A stretch of 64,000 nucleotides of DNA, taken from positions 558,001-622,000 of the forward strand of contig NZ_CP065377.1 in the NCBI RefSeq assembly GCF_019967995.1, written 5' to 3'. The position numbers and the translations under genes were made by a program. The stretch is from Faecalibacterium prausnitzii. GTDB lineage: Bacteria > Bacillota > Clostridia > Oscillospirales > Ruminococcaceae. Under the pieces are notes generated by a model. It ran no database searches and was not told the origin of the DNA. It saw only the letters and a list, made by a program, of their open reading frames with translations. This document shows, piece by piece, positions 25,798-33,947 of this stretch (position 1 is its first letter; each line of letters starts with the position of its first letter).

Positions 25798-26958
25798 TCA
25801 GTTTGCCTCCATCAGGGTCGTAATCTGTGTGTCGGTCAGCGCCGTGTCGAATACCTGGAAGTCGTACACCGTGCCATTGAAGAAACGTGCCTTGCCGTCC
25901 GTAGTTTCGCCTGAGGCGGCGGTCCACGAAGCACCAAGGATCAGCGAACGATCCACGGTCTTGTTCGCGGCATAGTTCGGGATGTTCTTCCATTCGGTCA
26001 TGGAACCGTATGACAGAAATCGGAACTGCGTCCCCTTGATCTGGAGCAGAAACTTCAGTTTCTTCCCGGATTCGATCTTGACAAAGTGACTGCCGTAGGT
26101 GAACATGTTCATGCCAACGGTTCCGTTGGTCCATGTTGAAACGATGATGCCTCTCTGATCGTTGGTGATATCGCTGAAGCAATCAAGCAACGTTGTCACC
26201 GTATTAACTGCACGGTCAGCCACCGTAAAGGTGGCGTACACCGTCAGATCCATGCCGGTGTCGATGGCTGCGAACGGCTTGATTCCCGTGTCGATCCATT
26301 CTTTGTTGGCCGGCACAAAGGTCTTCTGAGCCGCCAGTTTATAGCGCGGCGTCGGCAGGCCGTTGTTGGGGGGATTTGGTGTGTCCGGCTGGCTGGGCGT
26401 GGGCGGGACATCGGGCAGGCTGCTGCCGCTCCAGAGTGCAGCCAGTGCGTTGTAGTGGGGCAGCATCTCGCCGTTGTCGTAGACGGCGTGGCGGAACAGC
26501 GCAAGGATGAGCCCGCGCTCCTCGTCGGACAGGCCGGATGCGGCGTTGCGAAGCTCCCGCTTGACCTGCTGCAAAAACTGCTGCCACGCCGGGGTGCCCG
26601 GTTCGGGCAGGGTTGGGTCCGTGGTGCCGGAGTTGCTCAGCACCCTGTAGGGGACGCTGGCGCTGGTCACGGTGCGGGTGCCGTCGGAGCCTTCAAAGGT
26701 GACGGTCCCGCTGCCGCCCTGCGCGGTGACGAGGGCAGGCACCTCGACGGCCCCGTCGGCCACAAGAGTGGTCAGCGGCCCGGCCGGACCGGGCAGATGC
26801 CAGAACGCTGCAACGGTGGTCCCATCCCACTCGCCGGAGCAGACGACCCGCAGCCGATAGACGCCGGTGTTGTGCGCGTAGCCAAGCAGCAGCCCGCCGG
26901 AATAGCCCGAAAGGACGGCGCGGCCGTTGGAGCAGAGCGTGATTTGTTGTTCGATCAT
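25798..26958 (-). CDS. Baseplate/tail-fibre-like protein with a C-terminal LamG-type lectin domain
   Basis: 386 residues from the ATG after GGGAGG (MIEQQITLCSNGRAVL). Residues 1-120 resemble the N-terminal domain of phage upper-baseplate BppU proteins (short beta strands, EVPALVTAQGGSGTVTFEG). A helical stretch and a Pro-rich linker (VPPTPSQPDTPNPPNN) follow. The last 170 residues look like a concanavalin/LamG jelly roll (NGTVYDFQVFDTALTDTQI). There is no signal peptide. It may be a glycan-binding adhesin or a domesticated tail protein. Confidence 0.72.
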   Translation of the reverse strand: MIEQQITLCSNGRAVLSGYSGGLLLGYAHNTGVYRLRVVCSGEWDGTTVAAFWHLPGPAGPLTTLVADGAVEVPALVTAQGGSGTVTFEGSDGTRTVTSASVPYRVLSNSGTTDPTLPEPGTPAWQQFLQQVKRELRNAASGLSDEERGLILALFRHAVYDNGEMLPHYNALAALWSGSSLPDVPPTPSQPDTPNPPNNGLPTPRYKLAAQKTFVPANKEWIDTGIKPFAAIDTGMDLTVYATFTVADRAVNTVTTLLDCFSDITNDQRGIIVSTWTNGTVGMNMFTYGSHFVKIESGKKLKFLLQIKGTQFRFLSYGSMTEWKNIPNYAANKTVDRSLILGASWTAASGETTDGKARFFNGTVYDFQVFDTALTDTQITTLMEAN

Positions 26959-27042
26959 AGAAAACCTCCCATCTGTAAAGTGAATCGAGTGCAAGCAGGA
27001 ACAGGAAAAAGCAGAACGCTGCCCTGTGCAGGGAAAACGACG

Positions 27043-27060
27043 CTAAGGGGAATGATCCAT
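27043..27060 (-). CDS. Possible five-residue leader peptide (MDHSP)
   Basis: A perfect AAAGGAGG site lies nine bases before this ATG in the leader of the tail-like operon; the frame stops after five codons. Such a strong site without a longer frame suggests translation-dependent control, or an old start whose gene was lost. Confidence 0.35.
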   Translation of the reverse strand: MDHSP

Positions 27061-27110
27061 TCGATTTACCTCCTTTTAGTTGTGAAATGGCTGCGTTTAT
27101 GTGTGAAAAC

Positions 27111-27139
27111 AGTATAAATCAACAACGGCAAGTTGTCAA
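27111..27139 (-). promoter_or_regulatory. Promoter of the tail-like protein operon
   Basis: Consensus TTGACA and TATACT with 17 bases between them on the minus strand. Confidence 0.75.
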
Positions 27140-27178
27140 GACGAAATTTGAAGATTTTGTAGCGTGGGTTCAGGTGCG

Positions 27179-27207
27179 TTGCAATCGCGCGGATGGTGCG
27201 TTATAAT
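27179..27207 (+). promoter_or_regulatory. Promoter of glpK
   Basis: TTGCAA and TATAAT with 17 bases between them, about 60 bases before the start codon. Confidence 0.75.
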
Positions 27208-27267
27208 ACAACCACACAGACACGACCAGGAAGCCCAAGGGATGCAGTGTAAGAAAGGAACGTGGAT

Positions 27268-28764
27268 ATGAACTATATCATGGCGCTGGATGCCGGGACG
27301 ACCTCGAACCGCTGCATCCTGTTCAACAAGGCGGGCGAGATGTGCAGCGTGGCTCAGAAAGAGTTCACCCAGTATTTCCCGAAGCCGGGCTGGGTGGAGC
27401 ATGACGCAAACGAGATCTGGACCACGCAGCTGGGCGTGGCGCTCTCGGCCATGAACCAGATCGGGGCCAGCGCGTCGGATATCGCGGCCATCGGCATCAC
27501 GAACCAGCGCGAGACCACCATCGTCTGGGACCGTGAGACCGGGGAGCCGGTCTATCATGCCATCGTCTGGCAGTGCCGCCGCACCAGCGCCTACTGCGAC
27601 GAACTCAAGGCGCGGGGCCTGACCGAGACCTTCCGGGCAAAGACAGGCCTGGTCATTGACGCATATTTCTCCGCCACCAAACTGAAATGGATCCTGGACA
27701 ACGTGCCCGGCGCGCGGGAAAAGGCCGAGGCCGGGCGGCTGCTGTTCGGCACGGTGGAGACCTGGCTCATCTGGAAGCTGACCTGCGGCCGGGTCCATGT
27801 GACCGACTACACCAACGCCAGCCGCACGATGCTGTTCAACATCCACACGCTGGAGTGGGATGAGGATATCCTGCGGGAGCTGAACATCCCGCGCTGTATG
27901 CTGCCCACGCCCATGCCGTCCAGCTGCTTCTACGCGGAGGCCGACCCGATGCACTTTGGTTCGGGCATCAAAATTGCAGGTGCAGCGGGCGACCAGCAGG
28001 CTGCGCTCTTCGGGCAGACCTGCTTTTCGGCGGGTGAGGCGAAGAACACCTTCGGCACCGGCGGCTTTCTGCTGATGAACACCGGCAAAACGCCGGTCGT
28101 CTCGAAAAACGGCCTTGTCACGACCATTGCGTGCAGCAGCGGAAAAAGCGTGAATTATGCGCTGGAAGGTTCCATCTTCGTGGCCGGTGCGGCCATCCAG
28201 TGGCTGCGGGACGAGCTGCGGCTGCTGGAAGAAGCCCGCGACTCCGAGTATATGGCCCGGAAGGTGAAGGACACCAACGGCTGTTATGTGGTGCCCGCCT
28301 TCACCGGCCTCGGTGCGCCCCACTGGGATCAGTACGCCCGCGGAACCATCGTTGGCCTGACCCGCGGCTGCAACAAAAATCACATCATCCGTGCGACACT
28401 GGACAGCCTGTGCTATCAGGTGAACGATGTCCTCCACGCCATGGAGGCCGACTCCGGCATCGCCATGAAGGCCCTGAAGGTGGACGGCGGTGCCTGCGCC
28501 AACAACTACCTGATGCAGACCATGGCCGACATCAGCAGCCTGCCGGTGGAGCGCCCCTGCTGCGTGGAAACGACCGCTCTCGGCGCGGCCTACCTTGCCG
28601 GTCTGGCCGTGGGCTACTGGCAGTCCACCGACGAGGTGGTCCGGAACTGGTCGGTGGACCGCACCTTCCTGCCGGATATCTCGGCCGAGGAGCGCACCAG
28701 GCGCATCAAGGGCTGGAACAAGGCCGTGCGGTGTGCGTATCATTGGGCGCTGGATGAAGAGTGA
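27268..28764 (+). CDS. glpK: Glycerol kinase
   Basis: 498 residues of the FGGY kinase family with glycerol-kinase motifs: [41 protein letters not shown] (substrate site), the [14 protein letters not shown] loop and the C-terminal [21 protein letters not shown] pair. It makes sn-glycerol 3-phosphate. AAGGAA precedes the ATG by seven bases. No glpF or glpD is adjacent. Its product could feed the CDP-glycerol pathway used by the nearby surface-polymer transferase, but that link is only positional. Confidence 0.95.
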   Translation: MNYIMALDAGTTSNRCILFNKAGEMCSVAQKEFTQYFPKPGWVEHDANEIWTTQLGVALSAMNQIGASASDIAAIGITNQRETTIVWDRETGEPVYHAIVWQCRRTSAYCDELKARGLTETFRAKTGLVIDAYFSATKLKWILDNVPGAREKAEAGRLLFGTVETWLIWKLTCGRVHVTDYTNASRTMLFNIHTLEWDEDILRELNIPRCMLPTPMPSSCFYAEADPMHFGSGIKIAGAAGDQQAALFGQTCFSAGEAKNTFGTGGFLLMNTGKTPVVSKNGLVTTIACSSGKSVNYALEGSIFVAGAAIQWLRDELRLLEEARDSEYMARKVKDTNGCYVVPAFTGLGAPHWDQYARGTIVGLTRGCNKNHIIRATLDSLCYQVNDVLHAMEADSGIAMKALKVDGGACANNYLMQTMADISSLPVERPCCVETTALGAAYLAGLAVGYWQSTDEVVRNWSVDRTFLPDISAEERTRRIKGWNKAVRCAYHWALDEE

Positions 28765-28802
28765 AGCGGGACAATACGGCGGCTGAGAGGAAGCACTTCG
28801 CA

Positions 28803-29216
28803 ATGAAATACGAAAAAAGCTGCGGTGCAGTGATCTATACCGTGCAGAATGGAATGAGGCTTTACCTTGTGGAGCAGATGCAGAAAGGGCATGTGTCCCT
28901 TTGCAAAGGCCATGTTGAACAAGATGAATCGGAACATGAAACAGCGATACGGGAGATACGGGAAGAGACCAACCTCGAAGTGGAGTTTGTGGAAGGGTTT
29001 CGGAAAACCATCGCGTATTCTCCCAGGATGGACTGCATGAAAACCGTGGTGCTCTTTCTGGCATATGCAGAGCATACGGATGCGAGAGCGCAGGAGAAAG
29101 AGGTCAGAGCAATTCAATGGCTGCCGTTTGAAAACGCCGTGGAAGCATTGACCTTTGATTCGACCCGTGAAATACTGCGGCAGGCAGATGCGTTTTTGGA
29201 TGGGGGAGAACGATAG
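28803..29216 (+). CDS. NUDIX hydrolase, Ap4A-hydrolase type
   Basis: 137 residues. The NUDIX box reads GHVEQDE, seven residues, then REIREETNL; the usual glycine after EE-x is asparagine. Small proteins of this kind hydrolyse dinucleoside polyphosphates or damaged nucleotides. I start at the second possible codon (MKYEKSCGAVIY), preceded by GAGAGGA at a slightly long distance. The gene follows glpK closely and may share its transcript. Confidence 0.85.
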   Translation: MKYEKSCGAVIYTVQNGMRLYLVEQMQKGHVSLCKGHVEQDESEHETAIREIREETNLEVEFVEGFRKTIAYSPRMDCMKTVVLFLAYAEHTDARAQEKEVRAIQWLPFENAVEALTFDSTREILRQADAFLDGGER

Positions 29217-29219
29217 TCT

Positions 29220-29242
29220 TTGTGTCACCACTGGTGACACAA
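29220..29242. repeat. Perfect palindrome with 11-base arms
   Basis: TTGTGTCACCA and its exact complement flank a single C. No T tract follows. It may be an operator or a recombination scar, since a gene fragment starts at its right end. Confidence 0.6.
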
Positions 29243-29383
29243 GTCAGCTGGGCGAATCATCTGCTGATTATGTCTGGTTCCAAATCCGCAGAAGAACGGC
29301 ATTTTTATCTTTCTCTTTGTGTAAAAGAACATTATTCAAAACGCGAATTGGAACGTCAAATGGACAGTAAACGGTTTACCTGA
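29240..29383 (+). pseudogene. Fragment of a DUF1016/YhcG-type nuclease N-terminal domain
   Basis: 47 codons read QVSWANHLLIMSGSKSAEER, then LCVKEHYSKRELERQMDS, an unmistakable piece of the YhcG N-terminal domain (typical LSWSHH...NWSTRELERQI). The start and the whole nuclease domain are missing. Confidence 0.75.
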
Positions 29384-29427
29384 CACTGGGTGAAACGAGA
29401 AGTGTGATTGAATTTACGGAGGAGCGA

Positions 29428-29754
29428 ATGGGCGATTTTACGATAGAAGAGATGCTTGCAATGCAGCAGGCCCTACAGGAAAAATACAAAGACAAGTGGG
29501 AGCTGATCGGCCCGGAAGCGGGCAAACATAAATTGCTGTGGATGCTCGGTGAAGTGGGAGAGGTCATCGACATCATCAAGAAAAACGGAGACAGAACTGC
29601 TGTTGAGGATGCAGCGATACGGCAGCATCTTGTGGAAGAAATGGCGGATGTGCTCATGTATTACAACGATGTCCTGCTGTGTTATGGAATCAGTGGGCGG
29701 GAACTGAAAGAAGCGTATACCGCCAAGTTTGAAAAGAATATGACACGCTGGTAA
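29428..29754 (+). CDS. MazG-like nucleotide pyrophosphohydrolase
   Basis: 108 residues from the ATG after GGAGG. The helical metal-binding pattern GEVGEVIDIIKKNG followed by HLVEEMADVLMYYNDVL matches small MazG-type/dUTPase-superfamily proteins that hydrolyse nucleoside triphosphates. It ends just before a bidirectional terminator. Confidence 0.82.
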   Translation: MGDFTIEEMLAMQQALQEKYKDKWELIGPEAGKHKLLWMLGEVGEVIDIIKKNGDRTAVEDAAIRQHLVEEMADVLMYYNDVLLCYGISGRELKEAYTAKFEKNMTRW

Positions 29755-29766
29755 GAAAGCGCAAAA

Positions 29767-29808
29767 AAACCCCGGCCAGAGATGTTCGTCTCTCTGGCCG
29801 GGGGTTTG
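29767..29808. terminator. Bidirectional terminator
   Basis: AAACCCCGGCCAGAGA and its near-exact complement flank a short loop. A/T runs on both sides serve the MazG-like gene on the plus strand and cellobiose phosphorylase on the minus strand. Confidence 0.88.
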
Positions 29809-29820
29809 TCTATCCAAAAC

Positions 29821-32256
29821 TTATCCCATGACCACCGTGACTTCCACGGTTTCGCCGGGGGCGGCGATGGGGAGCACATTGCCGAGGATGGGAGAACCGT
29901 TGACGGTGACGCGCTTCACGCCCTTCTGCACGGCGTCGGGGTTCTCGACCCGGATGTGGTACACGGCCCTGCGGTAGCGGCGGGTGACGGTGAAGCCGGG
30001 CAGCGTGTGTGGGATGCAGGGGTCGATCTTCAGACCGTCCAGCGTGGGCTGCACACCGAGGATGTACTGGCTGACGTTGAAGAAGGTCCAGGCGGCGGTG
30101 CCGGTCAGCCAGCTGTTCTTTGCCTCGCCGAAGGTCGGGGCGTCGATGCCGGCGACCATCTGGCTGTAGACATACGGCTCGGTGCGGTGGATCTCCGAGA
30201 TGTCCTCGATGTAGGCGGGGCAGGTCTTCTTGTAGACCTCAAAGGCGCGGTCGCCGTGGCCAAGCACAGTCTCGGCGCAGCTGATCCACGGATTGTTGTG
30301 GCAGAAGATGCCTGCATTCTCCTTGTATCCCGGAGGGTAGCTGGAGATCTCGCCGAGGTTGAGGCGGTAGGTGGTGTAGGCGGGCTGGAGCAGAACGACG
30401 CCGTACCGGGTGTCGAGCCGCTCTTCCACGCTCCTCAGCGCCTGCTCGGCCTGACCGGTCGTTTTGCCGATGCCCGCCATGACGCACATGCCCTGCGGCT
30501 CAATGAAGATCTGGCCCTCGTCGCATTCCTTGCTGCCGATGGGCTGGCCGAAGGCATCGTAGGCGCGGCGGAACCAGGCACCGTCCCAGCCGGCGGTCAG
30601 AGCGGCCTGCTCGACTTCCGCGATGGCGGCGCGGGCCTCGGCGGCCTCCTCCGGGAGGCTGCGGTGGTCGCACAGGTCGGCGTACTCGCTGCCGTACTTG
30701 ACGAACATGCCCGCGATGAAAACGCTTTCGGCCACCGGGCCTTCGCTGGGGCCGGTGATCTGGAAGCTCTCGCCGGGGTGCTCGGAGAAGCAGTTCAGGT
30801 TCAGGCAGTCGTTCCAGTCGGCGCGGCCGATGAGGGGCAGGCCGTGGGGGCCGAGGTGGGTGCGGGTGAAGCGGAAGCTGCGGCGCAGATGCTCCATGAG
30901 AGGCTGTGCCTTGCTCACATCGTTGTCAAAAGCGACGGACTCGTCCAGAATGGACCAGTCGCCGGTCTCGCGGAGATAGGCAACGGTGCCTGCGATGAGC
31001 CAGAGCGGGTCATCGTTAAAGCCGGTGCCAACATCGCGGTTGCCCTTTTTGGTCAAAGGCTGATACTGGTGGTAGGCGCTGCCGTCTTCGAACTGGGTGG
31101 CGGCGATATCCAGAATGCGGCCGCGGGCGCGCTCCGGGATCATGTGGACGAAGCCCAGCAGATCCTGGCAGCTGTCGCGGAAGCCCATCCCGCGGCCGAT
31201 GCCGCTTTCGTAGTAGCTGGCCGAGCGGCTCATGTTGAAGGTGACCATGCACTGGTACTGGTGCCACAGGTTGACCATCCGGTCCAGTTTCTCGTCGCCG
31301 GAGTGCAATTGCAGGGTAGAGAGCAGCTTGTCCCAGTGGTCGGCCAGCGCTCTGCGGGCCTCGTCCACCTGGGCGTCGGTGGCATAGCGGGCCATCATGG
31401 CCTCGGCGCGGGTCTTATTGATGACGCCGGGGGCGGTGAACTTTTCGTCCATGGGATTCTCAATATAGCCCAGACCGAAGAGGATGGTCCGGGTCTCCCC
31501 GGCTTCCAGGGTCAGGTGGAAGTGGTGGGCACCGACCGGGGCCCAGCCGTGGGCGATGCTGTTGGAGCAGCGGCCCGCCTTGACGGCTTCCGGCTCGGCG
31601 GGGCCGCCGTATACGCCGCAGAAGGCGTCGCGGGCGGTGTCGAAGCTGGTGACCGGGGTGTTGGCCCAGAACACTGCGTAGTGGTCGCGGCGCTCGCGGT
31701 ACTCGGTCTTATGGTAGATGGCGCTGCCCACGACCTCCACTTCGCCGGTGGAGAAGTTGCGCTGGAAGTTGGAGCTGTCGTCCATGGCGTCCCACAGGCA
31801 GAACTCCACGTAGCTGAACACATCCAGCGTGCGGGGGGTGCCGGTCTTGTTTTCCAGCGTCAGGCGGTCAATCTCGCAGGCGTCGCCGCGCGGGACGAAC
31901 AGCTCCTGCTGGGCGCGGATGCCGTTCTTCTCACCGGTCAGGATGGTGTAGCCCAGACCGTGGCGGCAGCTGTAGGCGTCCAGCTCGGTCTTGGTGGGCT
32001 GCCAGCCGGGGTTCCAGATCGTGCCGCCGTCGTTGATGTAGATGCGGTGGCCGTCCATATCCAGCGGAGAGTTGTTGTAGCGGTAACGGGTGATGCGGCG
32101 CAGCCGCGCATCCCGGTAAAAGCTGTAGCCGCCGCCGGTGTTGGACACCAGACTGAAGAAGTCCTCACTGCCCAGATAGTTGATCCAGGGCAGGGGCGTG
32201 CGGGGCGTGTCGATCACGTATTCCCGATGCACATCATCAAAATGTCCGAATTTCAT
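29821..32256 (-). CDS. cbpA: Cellobiose phosphorylase (GH94)
   Basis: 811 residues, the exact size of clostridial cellobiose phosphorylases. The ATG follows AAAGGAGG (MKFGHFDD, then [10 protein letters not shown]). The catalytic aspartate lies in [16 protein letters not shown], and the C-terminal GH94 segment [17 protein letters not shown] is present. It converts cellobiose and phosphate into glucose 1-phosphate and glucose in the cytoplasm, saving ATP. It is divergent from a LacI regulator and a sugar ABC transporter that presumably imports the disaccharide. Two LacI-like operators lie between its promoter and its start codon. Confidence 0.93.
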   Translation of the reverse strand: MKFGHFDDVHREYVIDTPRTPLPWINYLGSEDFFSLVSNTGGGYSFYRDARLRRITRYRYNNSPLDMDGHRIYINDGGTIWNPGWQPTKTELDAYSCRHGLGYTILTGEKNGIRAQQELFVPRGDACEIDRLTLENKTGTPRTLDVFSYVEFCLWDAMDDSSNFQRNFSTGEVEVVGSAIYHKTEYRERRDHYAVFWANTPVTSFDTARDAFCGVYGGPAEPEAVKAGRCSNSIAHGWAPVGAHHFHLTLEAGETRTILFGLGYIENPMDEKFTAPGVINKTRAEAMMARYATDAQVDEARRALADHWDKLLSTLQLHSGDEKLDRMVNLWHQYQCMVTFNMSRSASYYESGIGRGMGFRDSCQDLLGFVHMIPERARGRILDIAATQFEDGSAYHQYQPLTKKGNRDVGTGFNDDPLWLIAGTVAYLRETGDWSILDESVAFDNDVSKAQPLMEHLRRSFRFTRTHLGPHGLPLIGRADWNDCLNLNCFSEHPGESFQITGPSEGPVAESVFIAGMFVKYGSEYADLCDHRSLPEEAAEARAAIAEVEQAALTAGWDGAWFRRAYDAFGQPIGSKECDEGQIFIEPQGMCVMAGIGKTTGQAEQALRSVEERLDTRYGVVLLQPAYTTYRLNLGEISSYPPGYKENAGIFCHNNPWISCAETVLGHGDRAFEVYKKTCPAYIEDISEIHRTEPYVYSQMVAGIDAPTFGEAKNSWLTGTAAWTFFNVSQYILGVQPTLDGLKIDPCIPHTLPGFTVTRRYRRAVYHIRVENPDAVQKGVKRVTVNGSPILGNVLPIAAPGETVEVTVVMG

Positions 32257-32309
32257 ACGATCAGTTCCTCCTTTGCAAAAACAGGAAACGCGCTGCAACC
32301 ATCAGAAAA

Positions 32310-32356
32310 GCGAAAACGATTAAGAACGCGCTGCAAGAAAAGAGAGAACGATTACG
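32310..32356. promoter_or_regulatory. Two LacI-type operator copies downstream of the cbpA promoter
   Basis: GCGAAAACGATTAAG (from 32310) and AGAGAACGATTACG (32343-32356) share AACGATTA. Both lie between the cbpA promoter and its start codon. Confidence 0.6.
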
Positions 32357-32364
32357 CTGCTTTA

Positions 32365-32393
32365 AGCATAACCGATTCCACAGCGAAATTCAA
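32365..32393 (-). promoter_or_regulatory. Promoter of cbpA
   Basis: TTGAAT and TATGCT with 17 bases between them on the minus strand. Confidence 0.55.
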
Positions 32394-32753
32394 GTGGTTT
32401 TATGAAATATACAACGCACCGGGCAGGAAGCTGATTTCGGCGAAATTGTAAGGATTTTGTAATGATTTTGAAGAGAGAACGAACTTTTTTCATGTGAAGC
32501 AGGCGGGGCGGGGGAAGCGCTGCGCCTTTTAGAACCGGCCCACAGGCTCCAAACTGGGAACGAAAATCCCCATTCTAAAGTAATAATAAGATCCTGCCAG
32601 AATGTCCCCACTGATACGAAAGCAGGAAGCGAAAAAATATTCGAAAATGAGCGAAAGAGAGCGAAAATAGAGCAAACTGCATAATTTGATTCGCCGAAAA
32701 TCGAACAAACCGCCAAAATCATGGCAATCGACACAAAAGATTTTCGTTTGCGC

Positions 32754-32782
32754 TTGATTTTTGATGCGAAATGCGCTATATT
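32754..32782 (+). promoter_or_regulatory. Promoter of the LacI/ABC operon
   Basis: TTGATT and TATATT with 17 bases between them. Confidence 0.6.
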
Positions 32783-32788
32783 GAAGTT

Positions 32789-32814
32789 GCGAAAACGATT
32801 TAGGATTCGTTCAG
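32789..32814. promoter_or_regulatory. Third LacI-type operator, just after the LacI promoter
   Basis: GCGAAAACGATT (32789-32800) is identical over 12 bases to the site at 32310, and TTCGTT follows as a partial inverted half. Its position just downstream of the -10 box implies autoregulation. Confidence 0.6.
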
Positions 32815-32846
32815 AGCCAATCGGTTCCTGAGAGGAGGACGACGAA

Positions 32847-33863
32847 ATGTCATCCCTGAAAGATCTGGCGCAGGAATGCGGGGTCTCGGTGGCCACGGTG
32901 AGCAAGGCGCTCAACGGCCAGTCGGATATCTCCGAGGCCACCCGCACCCGTGTTCGGGAGGCGGCTCGCCGGATGGGCTATGTTCCCAATATGGCGGCCC
33001 GCTCCATGAAGACCAACCGTACTTATAACATCGGCGTCCTGTTCGTGGACGAACGGCAGAGCGGCCTGGCACACGAATACTTCTCCGCTGTGCTGGACAG
33101 CTTCAAAGTCCGGGTCGAGCAGCTGGGCTACGATATCACCTTTATCAACCGGAACCTCGGCGGCAAGACGATGACCTATCTGGAGCACTGCCACTACCGC
33201 GGGGTGGACGGAGCCGTGATCGCCTGTGTGGATTTCACAGACCCGCAGGTGATCGAGCTGGTGAACAGCGATGTGCCGGTCGTCACGATCGACCATGTGT
33301 TCAACAACCGGATGGCAGTCCTTTCGGACAACGTGGCCGGCCTTTCGGCGCTGGTCCGCACGGCATACAGTCAGGGCCACCGCCGCATCGCTTTCATCCA
33401 TGGCGAGCGGACCGCCGTTACCGAGAACCGTCTGGCGGGCTTCTACAAGAGCTGCGATGAGCTGGGGCTGGAAGTTCCGGATGTGTATGTGCGGGAGGGC
33501 ATCTACCACGACGCCGCCCGCTGCGCACAGGAAACGAAAGCACTGCTGGCGCTTCCGCAGCGGCCCACCTGCATCCTCTTCCCCGATGACTTCTCTGCCA
33601 TGGGCGGCTACAATGCCATCGCGGAGGCGGGGCTGAGCATCCCGGAGGACATCTCCGTGATGGGCTACGACGGCATCTACCTCTCCCGCGTCATGAAGCC
33701 GCAGCTGGCGACCTACCAGCAGAACACCATGATGCTGGGGCGCACCGCCGCAGACAAGCTGGTGCAGATGATCGAGCACCCGCGTGTGACGCTGGCCGAG
33801 CAGCTGCTCGTGACCGGCAAGCTGCTGGAAGGCGACTCCGTCGGCCGACCGGCCCAAACCTAG
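32847..33863 (+). CDS. LacI-family transcriptional regulator
   Basis: 338 residues: an N-terminal helix-turn-helix with hinge (MSSLKDLAQECGVSVATVSK, then YVPNMAARSMKT) and a periplasmic-binding-like sugar-sensing domain (RRIAFIHGE, FPDDFSAMGGYNA, ISVMGYDG). GAGGAGG precedes the ATG. Together with the three shared operator copies it is the likely repressor of both cbpA and the ABC transporter operon, relieved by a beta-glucoside. Confidence 0.93.
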   Translation: MSSLKDLAQECGVSVATVSKALNGQSDISEATRTRVREAARRMGYVPNMAARSMKTNRTYNIGVLFVDERQSGLAHEYFSAVLDSFKVRVEQLGYDITFINRNLGGKTMTYLEHCHYRGVDGAVIACVDFTDPQVIELVNSDVPVVTIDHVFNNRMAVLSDNVAGLSALVRTAYSQGHRRIAFIHGERTAVTENRLAGFYKSCDELGLEVPDVYVREGIYHDAARCAQETKALLALPQRPTCILFPDDFSAMGGYNAIAEAGLSIPEDISVMGYDGIYLSRVMKPQLATYQQNTMMLGRTAADKLVQMIEHPRVTLAEQLLVTGKLLEGDSVGRPAQT

Positions 33864-33870
33864 TTCCTCG

Positions 33871-33893
33871 GCTCCGGGCGGACCGGAGCTTTG
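33871..33893 (+). terminator. Hairpin between the LacI gene and the binding-protein gene
   Basis: GCTCCGG and CCGGAGC pair around five bases, followed by only three T residues. It is weak as a terminator and may be a processing or attenuation site. Confidence 0.45.
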
Positions 33894-33947
33894 ATAAAAC
33901 AAATCGGATTTCGTTTGCATGAGAACCATTGAAGGAGGTTTTCTACT

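Larger units (their letters stand above)
26959..27267. other. Divergent promoter region between the tail-like operon and glpK
   Basis: Contains back-to-back promoters, and on the minus-strand leader a ribosome site with a five-codon frame plus a small hairpin (CCCTG/CAGGG near 27021-27032). No other gene is visible. Confidence 0.6.
32257..32846. other. Regulatory region between cbpA and the LacI gene
   Basis: 590 bases without a gene. It holds two divergent promoters, three copies of an AACGATT-type operator, a roughly 37-base imperfect tandem repeat containing AACGCGCTGCAA twice (32287 and 32325), and an AT-rich middle in which GCGAAA recurs several times (32629-32700). The density of repeats suggests cooperative regulator binding. 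Confidence 0.6.

Noticed and set aside
29782..32451. An 889-codon plus-strand frame opposite cellobiose phosphorylase
   Set aside because: Shadow of cbpA; no ribosome site at a sensible place and no domain.
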